Shown: positions 37,465 through 46,458, counted from the first letter of the stretch. The stretch is DNA of 64,000 nt from Brevibacillus choshinensis (GCF_016811915.1 NZ_CP069127.1:6036501-6100500); one strand, 5' to 3'. The notes: generated from the letters alone by a model not told the origin. Program-made: numbers and translations.

Positions 37465-38391
37465 CTACTCGTAACGTATTTGCGGATTCAACAACCCGTA
37501 GCTGATATCGACGATCAGATTGACCACCAGAAATTGAACGGAAAAGAGCAGGATCAGCGCCTGTATGACCGGATAATCCCGCGTCAAAATGGAATCGATC
37601 AAGTATGAGCCGAGACCTGGCCAGGAAAAGACTTGCTCGACCACGACTGCCCCGCCGAGCAAAAAGCCGAATTGCAGACCCGTCATCGTCACGACAGGGA
37701 TCAAAGCGCTGCGCAGCACATGCGTCAGTACAATGGTCCACGCTTTCTGTCCCTTCGCCTTGGCCGTCCGTACAAAATCTTCGCGTAGCACCTCCAAAAT
37801 GCTGGAGCGTGTAAAGCGCGCAATGATCGCAGCCACCCCTAATCCGAGCGTCAGCGAAGGCAAGATCAAATGACGGAACGATCCGCTTCCGCTCGTCGGA
37901 AACCAGCCGAGCTGTACAGCAAAGATCTGCATGAGCATCAACCCAAACCAGAACTCAGGCACGGACAAAGCCGTGATTGCGGACACCATCCCGATCCGGT
38001 CCATCCAGGAATTGCGTTTGACAGCAGATAAGATTCCGACAAAAAGGCCGATGACAACAGCCCAAATCATGCTCGCAAACGTCAGCATCAGCGTATAGGA
38101 GAAGCGGCGGAAGATTTCGTCTGATACATTTGCTTTGGTGCGATAGGAGGTCCCAAAATCCCCATCGAGAACAACCTGCCCGACATAGCGGAAATACTGC
38201 ACGTACAGCGGATCGTTAAAGCCCTCTTTTTCCTTAAGCAGCTCATACGTTGCGGCATCCAGTTCATTTCCGTACAAAATCCGGATGGGATCCCCAGGGG
38301 TGAGATGTACAAACAAAAACGAAATGATGGAGACGATCACCAGCATCGGCACCATTCCGGCTGTTCGTCTGGCAATGAATGAAAACAAGCT
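37465..38391 (-). CDS. dppB: DppB-type dipeptide permease
   Basis: A 308-residue permease with six helices: helix 1 followed by TPGDPIRILYG, a QYFRYVGQVVLDGDFG segment typical of DppB, and the EAA-type loop (ILEVLREDFVRTAKAKG). I chose TTG 38391, because GGAGAGGTG sits six bases upstream and the protein then begins MFSFIARR like other DppB. GTG codons at 38397 and 38418 are alternatives with poor spacing. A strong intercistronic hairpin stands between this gene and dppA. Confidence 0.9.
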   Translation of the reverse strand, partial: SLFSFIARRTAGMVPMLVIVSIISFLFVHLTPGDPIRILYGNELDAATYELLKEKEGFNDPLYVQYFRYVGQVVLDGDFGTSYRTKANVSDEIFRRFSYTLMLTFASMIWAVVIGLFVGILSAVKRNSWMDRIGMVSAITALSVPEFWFGLMLMQIFAVQLGWFPTSGSGSFRHLILPSLTLGLGVAAIIARFTRSSILEVLREDFVRTAKAKGQKAWTIVLTHVLRSALIPVVTMTGLQFGFLLGGAVVVEQVFSWPGLGSYLIDSILTRDYPVIQALILLFSVQFLVVNLIVDISYGLLNPQIRYE

Positions 38392-38415
38392 GTTCACCTC
38401 TCCATGAAGACATGA

Positions 38416-38455
38416 CACGCACGGCCCTCAGCCTTGTCAGCGAGGACCATGCGTG
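38416..38455 (-). promoter_or_regulatory. Intercistronic hairpin between dppA and dppB
   Basis: A 14-pair stem on the minus strand (CACGCATGGTCCTC with GAGGGCCGTGCGTG, three G-T pairs, 12-base loop) begins 19 bases after the dppA stop. No T run follows, so it is not a normal terminator. Such hairpins usually stabilise the binding-protein mRNA or limit read-through. Confidence 0.7.
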
Positions 38456-38473
38456 CAAGACTCCCTTTTAGCC

Positions 38474-40117
38474 TTATTTTTTCTCCGCGTTGTCGACAAT
38501 GACGGTGTCACTCGGAAGCACCATGACGTTGGACACGCTGCTCGTCTTGGCCACGATGTTTTCCGGAACATGCAGGAACACCCATGGCGCATCTTCCACG
38601 ATGATCTTTTGCACTTCGGCATACTTTTTCAGCGATTCCTCTTTGTTTGCTGTCGATATCGCATCATCCAGCAGCTTGTCGACCTGCGGATTGCTATAGA
38701 ATCCGGAGTTGTTGTTGGCAGGGCCAAAGCTCTTCGTATGGAAGTTCGGACGAATGCCGTAGTCGACTTCTCCTGTACCCGGTGACCAGCGGCCGATCCA
38801 GAGATCCGTTCCTTTGTTGTTGTCGAGCATGTCAAACAAGGTCCCGCTTTCAAACGCCTGCACCTTGGCCTTGATGCCCACCTTGCCCAACTGCATCGCC
38901 ACATTTTCCGCGATCGCAATGAATTCACTGGAATTGCGGGTCCACAGAGTCGCTTCAAAACCGTCTTTGACGCCCGCCTCTGCCAGCATCTTTTTGGCCA
39001 GGTCAGGATTGTATTCATACACTTTTTGCTGGGCATAGCCATATGTGTTCGGAGCGATCGGGGAGTCGGCCACCTTGCCGTACCCATCCAGCACACCGGC
39101 AATCAGCTCATCCTTGTTGATCGCGTAGTTCATCGCTTGCCGGACTTTTTTGTCCTGATATTTTTTCTCCCGCATGTTGATGCCCACGTAATACACGTTC
39201 AGGGACGGACCCGTAAATACATTGAATTTGCTGTCGGAAGCGATCTCCTTGGCATTCAGCGTGGGGAGCTTGGTGACGATATCCGTCTCGCCAGCCTTCA
39301 GCATGTTGATGCGCGTAGAGGCCTCGATGACCGGCTTGTAGACGATGCTCTCGGCTTTTGCTTTCAGGTCTTTGTTCCAGTAGTTTTCAAACGGAACGAC
39401 CTTGACGTATTGATTGTCCTTCCATTCCGCAAATTTGTACGGGCCTGTTCCCACCGGATTGCGGTCGAGATTGAAGTTCGGGTCTGCCTTTTTCTTCTTG
39501 ATGACCTCCAATGATTTCATCGATGCCGCCGGGTGCGCCAGATAAGAGAGCATGGTTGAGTTCGGGGACGTGGCTACGATCGTGACATGGGTAGGATCTT
39601 TCACGACGACTTCTTTGATAAATGAGAAGAAGTTTCTCCGCGCCAGCCCATTTTTCTCATCGAGAACAAAATCAAGATTGGCCTTCACCACGTCAGCATT
39701 GAAAGGGGAACCGTCATGGAAGGTCACTCCCTCGCGCAGGGTAAACGTCAGCTCCGTGGCGTTCTCGTTGAATTTGTACTCCGTGGCGAGCAAAGGCACC
39801 GGCTCCATCTTGTCGGTGAAGGTCAAAAGCCCCTCGTACATCGTGCTCTGCACCGAAATCGAGTTTCCATCGGTCACATTCTGGGGATCCATGGAAATCG
39901 GCTCCGCTTCCATCGCCAACGTGATCGTCTTGGCCTCCGCTTGTTTCTCTGTCTGAGCGGCTGCTGGCGGCGTGCTGCTCGGCGGTGTCGCAGCGGGCGC
40001 TCCTGAACCCGTCGCTGCCGTTTCCTTTGGCTTTTCAGCTGGCGCCGAACAAGCTGCCAGCATTCCAGCCAGCAGTATACAGCTCAAGCCGATCTGTAAG
40101 CCCCTTCCTTTTTTCAT
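38474..40117 (-). CDS. dppA: Dipeptide-binding lipoprotein, DppA/OppA type
   Basis: A 547-residue lipoprotein. ATG 40117 follows GGAGGGGG. The signal peptide ends in lipobox LAAC (Cys20), then comes a Pro/Thr/Ala linker (about 24-55). The SBP_bac_5 fold spans the rest, with the family signature around LTFTLREGVTFHDGSPFNA (about 110-130) and a conserved NPVGTGPYKF. It delivers peptide to DppBCDF. The first gene of the seven-gene minus-strand operon, it lies about 50 bases downstream of a sigma-54-type promoter. Which peptide is bound is unknown; beta-aspartyl dipeptides are suggested by the downstream cyanophycinase. Confidence 0.92.
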   Translation of the reverse strand: MKKGRGLQIGLSCILLAGMLAACSAPAEKPKETAATGSGAPAATPPSSTPPAAAQTEKQAEAKTITLAMEAEPISMDPQNVTDGNSISVQSTMYEGLLTFTDKMEPVPLLATEYKFNENATELTFTLREGVTFHDGSPFNADVVKANLDFVLDEKNGLARRNFFSFIKEVVVKDPTHVTIVATSPNSTMLSYLAHPAASMKSLEVIKKKKADPNFNLDRNPVGTGPYKFAEWKDNQYVKVVPFENYWNKDLKAKAESIVYKPVIEASTRINMLKAGETDIVTKLPTLNAKEIASDSKFNVFTGPSLNVYYVGINMREKKYQDKKVRQAMNYAINKDELIAGVLDGYGKVADSPIAPNTYGYAQQKVYEYNPDLAKKMLAEAGVKDGFEATLWTRNSSEFIAIAENVAMQLGKVGIKAKVQAFESGTLFDMLDNNKGTDLWIGRWSPGTGEVDYGIRPNFHTKSFGPANNNSGFYSNPQVDKLLDDAISTANKEESLKKYAEVQKIIVEDAPWVFLHVPENIVAKTSSVSNVMVLPSDTVIVDNAEKK

Positions 40118-40179
40118 GAAAACATCCCCCTCCTCATTAGAGCTGACATGGAATATGTACCTGTCATCTCCATCCATGA

Positions 40180-40195
40180 GCACAATCCATGCCAA
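40180..40195 (-). promoter_or_regulatory. Sigma-54 (-24/-12) promoter of the dpp operon
   Basis: TTGGCATGGATTGTGC on the minus strand has the required GG and GC separated by ten bases and differs from the consensus TTGGCACGNNNNTTGC at two positions. The predicted start lies about 50 bases before dppA. A gene for a sigma-54 activator starts 150 bases away in the opposite direction. An inverted repeat TAATGGT/ACCATTA at about 40265-40312 may be the activator site. Confidence 0.75.
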
Positions 40196-40345
40196 TACCT
40201 TACAGATAAGGAAGGACGGCTATTTTATTCTAAATTTTCTATCTTTTCTGTACAAACAGCTCTATAATGGTTAAAAATAACAGGGGATTCACCGACAATA
40301 ACCACCATTAACACCCAATTACATGGGAGCAGGAGGGTTCTTATT

Positions 40346-42421
40346 TTGTACGCCAAAGAGCTGATTTTGCTAACAGGAACTACCGAGACGAGAAAGACGC
40401 TCGTCAGACAGCTTCAGGAAGTCATCGGGGATTTTGTCCGCATTCATGATTACTCTTTGGAAGAAGGGATTCCTCATGTCTTTTCTAACCAACTGATCAT
40501 TCTCTCTTCCTCCGCCATTGAAGAGGAGACCGTCCCTTATATCGGTGACGGCAGCAAAGTGGTCGTCGCCAAACGGACTGTCAATTTCGAGCACATCGAC
40601 AAGCTGCTGTTTCTGGCGGAAAACACCAACGTGCTGTACGTAAATGACGCTCCCGAAACGGTCTACGAATCGATCGAGACCTTGCTGCAGCTCGGGATCA
40701 ACCACATTCACTACCATCCGTTCTACCCAGGAAAAAAGAATTACGCAGAAGTATCCATCGCGATCACTCCTGGAGAAATCAACCTTGTCCCCCCTTTCAT
40801 TCAGCAAGTCGTAAATATCGGCCCGCGTCTGATCGACATCACAACGGTCATGACCATTTTGCAGCATCTGAACCTGCTCGAAAAAAAAGGCGATATCGTC
40901 TCCGATAAATACATCCGCAAAATCATCGACCTCAGCCAGAAGCTCTCCCAAACGAGCAAGGAATCCGATCGGCTGAACAAACACCTGAAGCAAGTACTCG
41001 ATGGCGTCAATGACGGGATCCTCGCGGTGAACAGCAAAGGGGTCATCACGGTATTCAATGAGAATCTGCAGCATTTGCTGGGCATGTTCTCGACCAAAAC
41101 CATCGGGAGGAAACTCCATGATGTCTTTCGCAATCCCGAGCTCGTGGCGTTCATCCTCCACGATTCCTCGGAGGAGTCGGGCTGGTTCTCCGTTCTCCAC
41201 ACAGACGTGATCGTCCATCGCTTTTATCTGGAGACGGAAGGGGCGATCGTCGCTACCTTCAAGAACGCGCACGAAACGATCGAAATGGAAAAAACCATCC
41301 GCCGAGAGCTCGTCAAGAAAGGCTATATCGCCAAATACGGCTTTGAAGATATTCGCGGAGTCAGCCCGAGCATTCAAAAGTGCAAGCAAATCGCTGCCAA
41401 GATCGCCAAAACCAATCTCACCGTCCTCATTGAAGGAGAGAGCGGAACTGGCAAGGAGCTTTACGCGAGTGCCATCCACAATGAATCGCTGCGTCGCGAC
41501 GGTCCTTTTTTAGCGGTCAATTTCAGCGCACTGCCTGATGATCTGGTCGAAAGCGAGCTGTTCGGCTACGAAGAAGGGGCTTTTACCGGGGCCAAAAAAG
41601 GGGGAAAGGTCGGTCTGTTCGAGCAAGCCAATGGGGGTACGCTTTTCCTCGATGAAATAGGGGATATCAGTCTGAAGCTCCAGGCCAGATTGCTACGAGT
41701 CCTGCAGGAAAAGGAAATCATGCGCGTCGGCGGCAACAAGATCATCCCCATTGACGTCCGCGTCATAGCAGCGACGAATAAAAATCTGCTGCAAATGATC
41801 GAGCAAGGCACCTATCGGGCGGACCTGTACCACCGACTGAAAATCCTTTACATTCATCTGCCTGAGCTGCGCAACCGCAAAATGGACATCCCCCATCTGG
41901 TGAAGCATGTTCTGGAGCAAAGCGGAAGAAGCCATATCCAGATTTCGCCCGAAGTCATGCACCGCCTCGTTCAATACAACTGGTACGGCAATGTGAGAGA
42001 GCTCAAAAACACCATTGACTACATGCTTGCCGTCTGTGATGGAACGATCATTACGATAGACGACATGCCGGACGAGAGCTTTTTCCAACGCAGCTCCCAC
42101 CAGGAAAGCTCGCTTCCTTCCCTCCAATCCCGTTCCATTTCGCCCGATGCCTTATCGCAATTGGATTTACCCAGCGATGCAGACGAATACCTGTTTATCC
42201 TGCAGACCATCTACGCCCACAACCAGCAGGGTGAGTCGATCGGCAGAAAAAAAATAGCAGACAAGACGCGCGGTTGGCAAAAGGAAATGACAGAGCAGCA
42301 AATGCGCTCCCGTCTCAAGACGCTGGAACAGCGGGAATGGATCGTGACCACGCGAGGCAGATCCGGAATCAAGCTGACCAGCAGCGGATTGGCATATTTA
42401 CACAAACATCAAACCTACTAG
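40346..42421 (+). CDS. Sigma-54-dependent transcriptional activator with PAS domain
   Basis: A 691-residue activator starting at TTG 40346, nine bases after AGGAGGG. The N-terminal ~200 residues are an unassigned sensor-like region; a PAS domain follows (about 213-320); then the AAA+ sigma-54 interaction domain (about 335-565) with Walker A GESGTGKE near 365, GAFTGA near 410, and Walker B GGTLFLDEIGD. GAFTGA is intact, so it can contact sigma-54. The C-terminus is not the usual Fis-type helix but a winged-helix-like segment (SIGRKKIAD, MRSRLKTLEQREWIVTTRG). It is divergent from the dpp operon, whose promoter is a good -24/-12 match. It most likely senses a peptide- or nitrogen-related signal and activates dppABCDF-asparaginase-cyanophycinase. 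Confidence 0.88.
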   Translation: MYAKELILLTGTTETRKTLVRQLQEVIGDFVRIHDYSLEEGIPHVFSNQLIILSSSAIEEETVPYIGDGSKVVVAKRTVNFEHIDKLLFLAENTNVLYVNDAPETVYESIETLLQLGINHIHYHPFYPGKKNYAEVSIAITPGEINLVPPFIQQVVNIGPRLIDITTVMTILQHLNLLEKKGDIVSDKYIRKIIDLSQKLSQTSKESDRLNKHLKQVLDGVNDGILAVNSKGVITVFNENLQHLLGMFSTKTIGRKLHDVFRNPELVAFILHDSSEESGWFSVLHTDVIVHRFYLETEGAIVATFKNAHETIEMEKTIRRELVKKGYIAKYGFEDIRGVSPSIQKCKQIAAKIAKTNLTVLIEGESGTGKELYASAIHNESLRRDGPFLAVNFSALPDDLVESELFGYEEGAFTGAKKGGKVGLFEQANGGTLFLDEIGDISLKLQARLLRVLQEKEIMRVGGNKIIPIDVRVIAATNKNLLQMIEQGTYRADLYHRLKILYIHLPELRNRKMDIPHLVKHVLEQSGRSHIQISPEVMHRLVQYNWYGNVRELKNTIDYMLAVCDGTIITIDDMPDESFFQRSSHQESSLPSLQSRSISPDALSQLDLPSDADEYLFILQTIYAHNQQGESIGRKKIADKTRGWQKEMTEQQMRSRLKTLEQREWIVTTRGRSGIKLTSSGLAYLHKHQTY

Positions 42422-42465
42422 AACACCTTGCAGCGAAAAGAACTTGCTCCCCAAGAAAACGATCC

Positions 42466-42505
42466 AAGCCAGCGGACACTGCCCCATCCCGGTCTGCTGG
42501 CTTTT
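42466..42505 (+). terminator. Terminator of the sigma-54 activator gene
   Basis: AAGCCAGC pairs with GCTGGCTT, followed by a short T run. Confidence 0.7.
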
Positions 42506-42523
42506 CAATTCCGCCGATATTAT

Positions 42524-42552
42524 CTGACTATTCATTCTTCAACATGTATGAT
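42524..42552 (+). promoter_or_regulatory. Predicted promoter of lutABC
   Basis: CTGACT (42524-42529) and TATGAT (42547-42552) are 17 bases apart, 44 bases before lutA. A direct repeat TGATAAG-CTGATAAG overlaps the -10 element and is a candidate operator, possibly for the GntR-family regulator encoded downstream. Confidence 0.5.
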
Positions 42553-42596
42553 AAGCTGATAAGTAAGTAAATTTTCCCAAGCAGGAAGGTGGACTC

Positions 42597-43337
42597 GTGA
42601 AAGTATCTTTGTTTATTACCTGTTTGAGTGACGCCCTCTATCCGCGGGTAGGGGAGGCGATGGTACGGCTGCTTGCAAGGTACGGGGTCCAAATCCATTT
42701 TCCACAGGAACAGACCTGCTGCGGTCAGCCTGCCTTCAACAGCGGATACTGGGATGAGGCGAGGGCGTCGGCCCAGACCTTGATTCGTGCTTTTGCCGAC
42801 AGCGATTATGTCATTTCTCCGTCCGGCTCTTGCACAGGCATGATTCACCATTACTTTCCCAAGCTGTTTGAGCATGATCCGCAGCTTCTCGCAAGTGCGC
42901 ACCAGCTGCGTGAAAAGACTTATGAATTTACCCAATTCCTCGTGAACGTGCTGGGAGTGACGGACCTCGGCGCAGTCTTCCCGCACAAGGTGACGTACCA
43001 CCCGTCCTGTCATGGCAGCCGTCTCCTTGGCATCAAGCAGGAGCCGCTGCAGCTGATGGAACAGGTACGCGGCCTGGAACTGGTCCCGCTGCCGTTTGCG
43101 GAGGATTGCTGCGGCTTCGGGGGTACCTTCGCTGTAAAAATGAGCGATATCAGCGGTGCGATGGTAGCGGAAAAAGCCGATCACATCCTCGAGACGGAAG
43201 CGGAAGTGCTCGTGGGGCTGGATCTCGGATGCCTGATGAACATCTCCGGTCACCTGCACTTTCGCGGGAAACCGGTCCGCACGATGCATCTGGCCGAACT
43301 GTTGTACGAAGGAGTGATGGTCAGTGAGCAGCGGTAA
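42597..43337 (+). CDS. lutA: Lactate utilisation protein LutA
   Basis: A 246-residue member of the CCG-domain family that oxidises L-lactate to pyruvate as LutABC. The two cysteine-rich CCG segments are present: TCCGQPAFNSGY near 40 with its partner SGSCTGM near 78, and EDCCGFGG near 176 with GLDLGCLMN. It starts at GTG 42597 behind GGAAGGTGG. It overlaps lutB by 14 bases. The cysteines ligate an iron-sulfur or mixed cluster. Confidence 0.95.
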   Translation: MKVSLFITCLSDALYPRVGEAMVRLLARYGVQIHFPQEQTCCGQPAFNSGYWDEARASAQTLIRAFADSDYVISPSGSCTGMIHHYFPKLFEHDPQLLASAHQLREKTYEFTQFLVNVLGVTDLGAVFPHKVTYHPSCHGSRLLGIKQEPLQLMEQVRGLELVPLPFAEDCCGFGGTFAVKMSDISGAMVAEKADHILETEAEVLVGLDLGCLMNISGHLHFRGKPVRTMHLAELLYEGVMVSEQR

Positions 43338-44829
43338 ATCTACCTCTGTAACAGAAAGGGCCAAGGTTGCCCTGAACGACGAGTTCCTACGCAATGCGGT
43401 CAAATATACGACTGAGCGCCTCCGGGACGGGAAGAAGCTGGCATCCAGCGAGCAGGGGCATTGGGAGGAGTGGCGGGAGCGCGGTCGGCAAATCCGGCTC
43501 CATACCATTGCCCACCTCGACTACTACCTGAACCAGTTCATCGAAAATGCCAAAGCGAATGGCGTCCAGGTGCATTTCGCCGCTTCCTCTGCCGAAGCTG
43601 CCAGCATCACCTTGAAAATCGCCAAAGATCGGCAAGCCCGGACCGTCGTCAAATCCAAGTCGATGGTGTCGGAAGAAGTGCACATCAACGAGACGCTGGA
43701 AAAAGAGGGGATCGAATCCATCGAAACGGATCTGGGTGAATACATCATCCAGCTGGCGCATGAGATGCCCTCCCATATCATCATTCCAGCCATCCACAAA
43801 AACCGGGAGCAAATCGCGGAGCTGCTTTCCAAGGAAGCAGGGGAGACACTTGAGCCTGAAACGACCATCCTCGCCGGCTTTGTCCGAAAAAAGCTGCGCG
43901 AAAAATTTCTGGAAGCGGACATCGGCATGACCGGCTGCAACTTTGCCATCGCAGAGAGCGGTTCCATCGTCCTGTTTGAAAACGAGGGAAATGCACGCAT
44001 GGTCAGTACGGTACCCAAAACGCAAATTACACTGATGGGGATGGAGCGCATTATTCCCACGTGGGACGATCTGGAGGTCATGGCTACCTTGCTGCCACGC
44101 TCGGCCACGGGGCAAAAGCTGACCGTCTACATGTCCGGCATCAGCGGCCCTCGCCGCGAAGCAGACAGCGACGGGCCAGAGGAAATGCACATCATCATCG
44201 TGGACAACGGCCGCTCTCTCCAACTGGGGGACCCTGAATTTCAGGAGCTGCTCAATTGCATCCGCTGCGGTGCCTGTCTCAATGCATGTCCGGTTTATCG
44301 GCAGATCGGCGGCCATTCCTACGGCGGGCCCTACAGCGGACCGATCGGGGCAGTGCTCAAGCCTGCCCTGCAAAAGAACGTGGCCGAATGGGATGATATC
44401 GCCAACGCCTCCAGTCTGTGCGGGGCATGCTATGAGGCTTGTCCGGTCAAAATCCCCCTCCACGATATGCTCGTCTATCTGCGCAACCGCAAAGTCAAGG
44501 AAGGGCACAAAGCCGCCGATGAAAGCGTGGCGATGAAAGGCTACCAATACATCATGACCAATCCCAAACGCTTGCGGCGTGTGCTTGCGCTCGGCAGGGT
44601 CGGGCAAAAGCTGCTCCTGACAGACAACGTGATCAAAGCGAAAATCGGGCCTCTGAAGGGCTGGAATCGCTACCGTCATACACCTGCTCTGCCGGCACGA
44701 GCATTCCGCGAGCAATGGCAGACGCTCGAGCAGGAGGTCCGCACCGACATGAAAGAAATGAATGAGACGATCAAAGCTCGCTTGGAACAAGCACGCGCCC
44801 AGCGTGGGAAAGGGGGCACGCATGCATGA
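43324..44829 (+). CDS. lutB: Lactate utilisation iron-sulfur protein LutB
   Basis: A 501-residue protein starting at GTG 43324 inside the lutA end. The N-terminal ~300 residues carry the LUD domain; then two ferredoxin-type motifs, CIRCGACLNACPVY and CGACYEACPVKIP, for two 4Fe-4S clusters; the C-terminus is helical. It is about 25 residues longer than the Bacillus subtilis protein in my memory. It passes electrons from lactate oxidation onward in the cytoplasm. It overlaps lutC by four bases. Confidence 0.95.
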   Translation: MSSGKSTSVTERAKVALNDEFLRNAVKYTTERLRDGKKLASSEQGHWEEWRERGRQIRLHTIAHLDYYLNQFIENAKANGVQVHFAASSAEAASITLKIAKDRQARTVVKSKSMVSEEVHINETLEKEGIESIETDLGEYIIQLAHEMPSHIIIPAIHKNREQIAELLSKEAGETLEPETTILAGFVRKKLREKFLEADIGMTGCNFAIAESGSIVLFENEGNARMVSTVPKTQITLMGMERIIPTWDDLEVMATLLPRSATGQKLTVYMSGISGPRREADSDGPEEMHIIIVDNGRSLQLGDPEFQELLNCIRCGACLNACPVYRQIGGHSYGGPYSGPIGAVLKPALQKNVAEWDDIANASSLCGACYEACPVKIPLHDMLVYLRNRKVKEGHKAADESVAMKGYQYIMTNPKRLRRVLALGRVGQKLLLTDNVIKAKIGPLKGWNRYRHTPALPARAFREQWQTLEQEVRTDMKEMNETIKARLEQARAQRGKGGTHA

Positions 44830-45506
44830 GTGACGCACAGCAAGCATTCATTGAAATGATCAGCAAACGATTGGGCCGCCCCATGCCAACCGAGAAGCCA
44901 CATCACCCATTCAAAGGTGCGCCTGAATTTTGGAGGTCATACGAGCTCGGACTCGAACAGCGCATTGATTTGTTTCGGGACAACTGGGCCAAAGCAGGCG
45001 GGCACTCCTTTCGCTTTTCCACGATGGACGACGTAAAGCGGTTCATTGTCGAGCAGGCGCAGTCCCTGAAAGCTCGCCAGATCCTTCAGCAGAATCAGCC
45101 GGAGCTCTTGTCCCTGCGACTGAAGGAACAGCTTCCGAGCTGCAAAGTGATCACCTGGGGACCTGGAAACCGAGATGAATTGGTCGCACATGCAGCTGGT
45201 GCAGACATCGGCATCGCATGGGTCGATCAGGCTGTCGCGCATACAGGGAGTATCGTCGTCACGTCCTCCGGCAACACGGGTCGATCGGTGAGCCTCCTTC
45301 CCACCGTCTTCCTCGCGATCATTCCTGTCGAGCGCCTCAAAACGCGGTTGGGGGAAGTGCTGGCTGCTTATGATGGACAGCCACGGAAGCATTTTCCCGC
45401 GGGCATCCACTTTATCTCAGGCCCTAGCCGGTCTGCCGACATCGAGAACGATCTGACGATTGGCGTGCACGGACCAGGCGTCGTCTTTGCCCTCTTGGTC
45501 GGGTAA
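44826..45506 (+). CDS. lutC: Lactate utilisation protein LutC
   Basis: A 226-residue LUD-domain protein starting at ATG 44826 (ATGA overlap with lutB). The LUD fold is shown by GIAWVDQAVAHTGSIVV and LPTVFLAIIPVERL, and the C-terminal HFISGPSRSADIENDLTIGVHGPG is the conserved block. It is the third component of the lactate-oxidising complex. No lactate permease gene lies in the window. Confidence 0.94.
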   Translation: MSDAQQAFIEMISKRLGRPMPTEKPHHPFKGAPEFWRSYELGLEQRIDLFRDNWAKAGGHSFRFSTMDDVKRFIVEQAQSLKARQILQQNQPELLSLRLKEQLPSCKVITWGPGNRDELVAHAAGADIGIAWVDQAVAHTGSIVVTSSGNTGRSVSLLPTVFLAIIPVERLKTRLGEVLAAYDGQPRKHFPAGIHFISGPSRSADIENDLTIGVHGPGVVFALLVG

Positions 45507-45540
45507 CGTTTTGCCGCCACCCTCCCACCGATTGTGCGTA

Positions 45541-45549
45541 TGCTACAAT
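45541..45549 (+). promoter_or_regulatory. Possible extended -10 promoter of lutR
   Basis: TGCTACAAT, an extended -10 element, lies 38 bases before the lutR start. No good -35 is present, so it is a weak candidate. Confidence 0.4.
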
Positions 45550-45586
45550 AATGGGTAATGAAAAAGGAATGTACAGGAGTGTCGAG

Positions 45587-46303
45587 ATGGACCTTTCCAA
45601 GCTGGCCAAAAAGAATCACTATGAGCACATCACCGAACAAATCAAACAGCTCATTCTCAGCGGAGAGCTTGCTCCCGGAGATAAATTGCCCTCGACAAAG
45701 GACTTGTCCGAGCAGTTCGGTGTCGGGCGCTCCACCACCCGCGAAGCATTGAGCGCTTTGAAAGCGATGGGGCTGATCGACATTCGCCAAGGCGGAAACT
45801 GCACGGTGAAAACCCCTCCGCTGCAAGCACCATCCTTGCTGCCTGATCTGCAAGTCTTGCTCACCCATAAGCAGAGCATTCTGGAGCTGTTGGAAGTGCG
45901 AAAGTCGCTGGAGGTATCAGGCGTCGCCATCGCAGCCCTCAAGCGCGACGAGCAAGACCTGCTTGATCTGAAGCAGATTCTGGCGGAAATGTCGCAGCAC
46001 ATGGGGAACGAGGAAATCGGTGAGCGAACCGATATGAACTTTCACGCGATACTCGCCCGCTCTACCCACAACTCGATCATGGTCAAGCTGTTCGAGACGA
46101 TTTCTTCCCAATTGGAGGTCGCCATCCGTGAGACACGACGGGTAGAAATCTATTCGAACCAAGCCGTATCCGAGCAATTTTATCTGGAGCACCAAGCGAT
46201 CTTTGCGGCGATCCAAAATCAGGAGCCCGAGCTGGCACAAGCACGCATGAAGGATCATCTGCTGCACGTGGAAAGCATTTTGCTGCGTTATCTGAATGAT
46301 TGA
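45587..46303 (+). CDS. lutR: GntR/FadR-family regulator LutR
   Basis: A 238-residue regulator. I chose ATG 45587 (MDLSKLAKK), behind AGGAGTG; the frame is open 12 codons further. The N-terminal winged helix has the GntR recognition region (KLPSTKDLSEQFGVGRSTTREAL). The C-terminal FCD domain is all-helical with the metal/ligand-binding Asp and His residues seen in FadR relatives (RTDMNFHAIL, HQAIFAAI). It most likely represses lutABC until lactate is present. It is on the same strand just downstream of lutC, with a possible promoter of its own and a terminator after it. Confidence 0.88.
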   Translation: MDLSKLAKKNHYEHITEQIKQLILSGELAPGDKLPSTKDLSEQFGVGRSTTREALSALKAMGLIDIRQGGNCTVKTPPLQAPSLLPDLQVLLTHKQSILELLEVRKSLEVSGVAIAALKRDEQDLLDLKQILAEMSQHMGNEEIGERTDMNFHAILARSTHNSIMVKLFETISSQLEVAIRETRRVEIYSNQAVSEQFYLEHQAIFAAIQNQEPELAQARMKDHLLHVESILLRYLND

Positions 46304-46331
46304 ATGCCCCTGAAATCGCTGACGCCTACTG

Positions 46332-46360
46332 GCTGTCCGCTGCCCGCGGATGGCTTTTTT
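46332..46360 (+). terminator. Terminator of lutR
   Basis: GCTGTCCGC pairs with GCGGATGGC (two G-T pairs) around TGCCC, followed by six T. Confidence 0.8.
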
Positions 46361-46458
46361 GCCGTTTCTGCGAATCTCCTTTTTTTCATGCGTGCTTGAA
46401 TTTCGATCAACAACACCTTATCCTTTACAACAACAAACGGTGAACGGCGGTGCATAGC

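Noticed and set aside
43387..44847. An open frame of 486 codons on the minus strand.
   Set aside because: It is antisense to lutB, which has clear ferredoxin motifs; the minus frame is a shadow.
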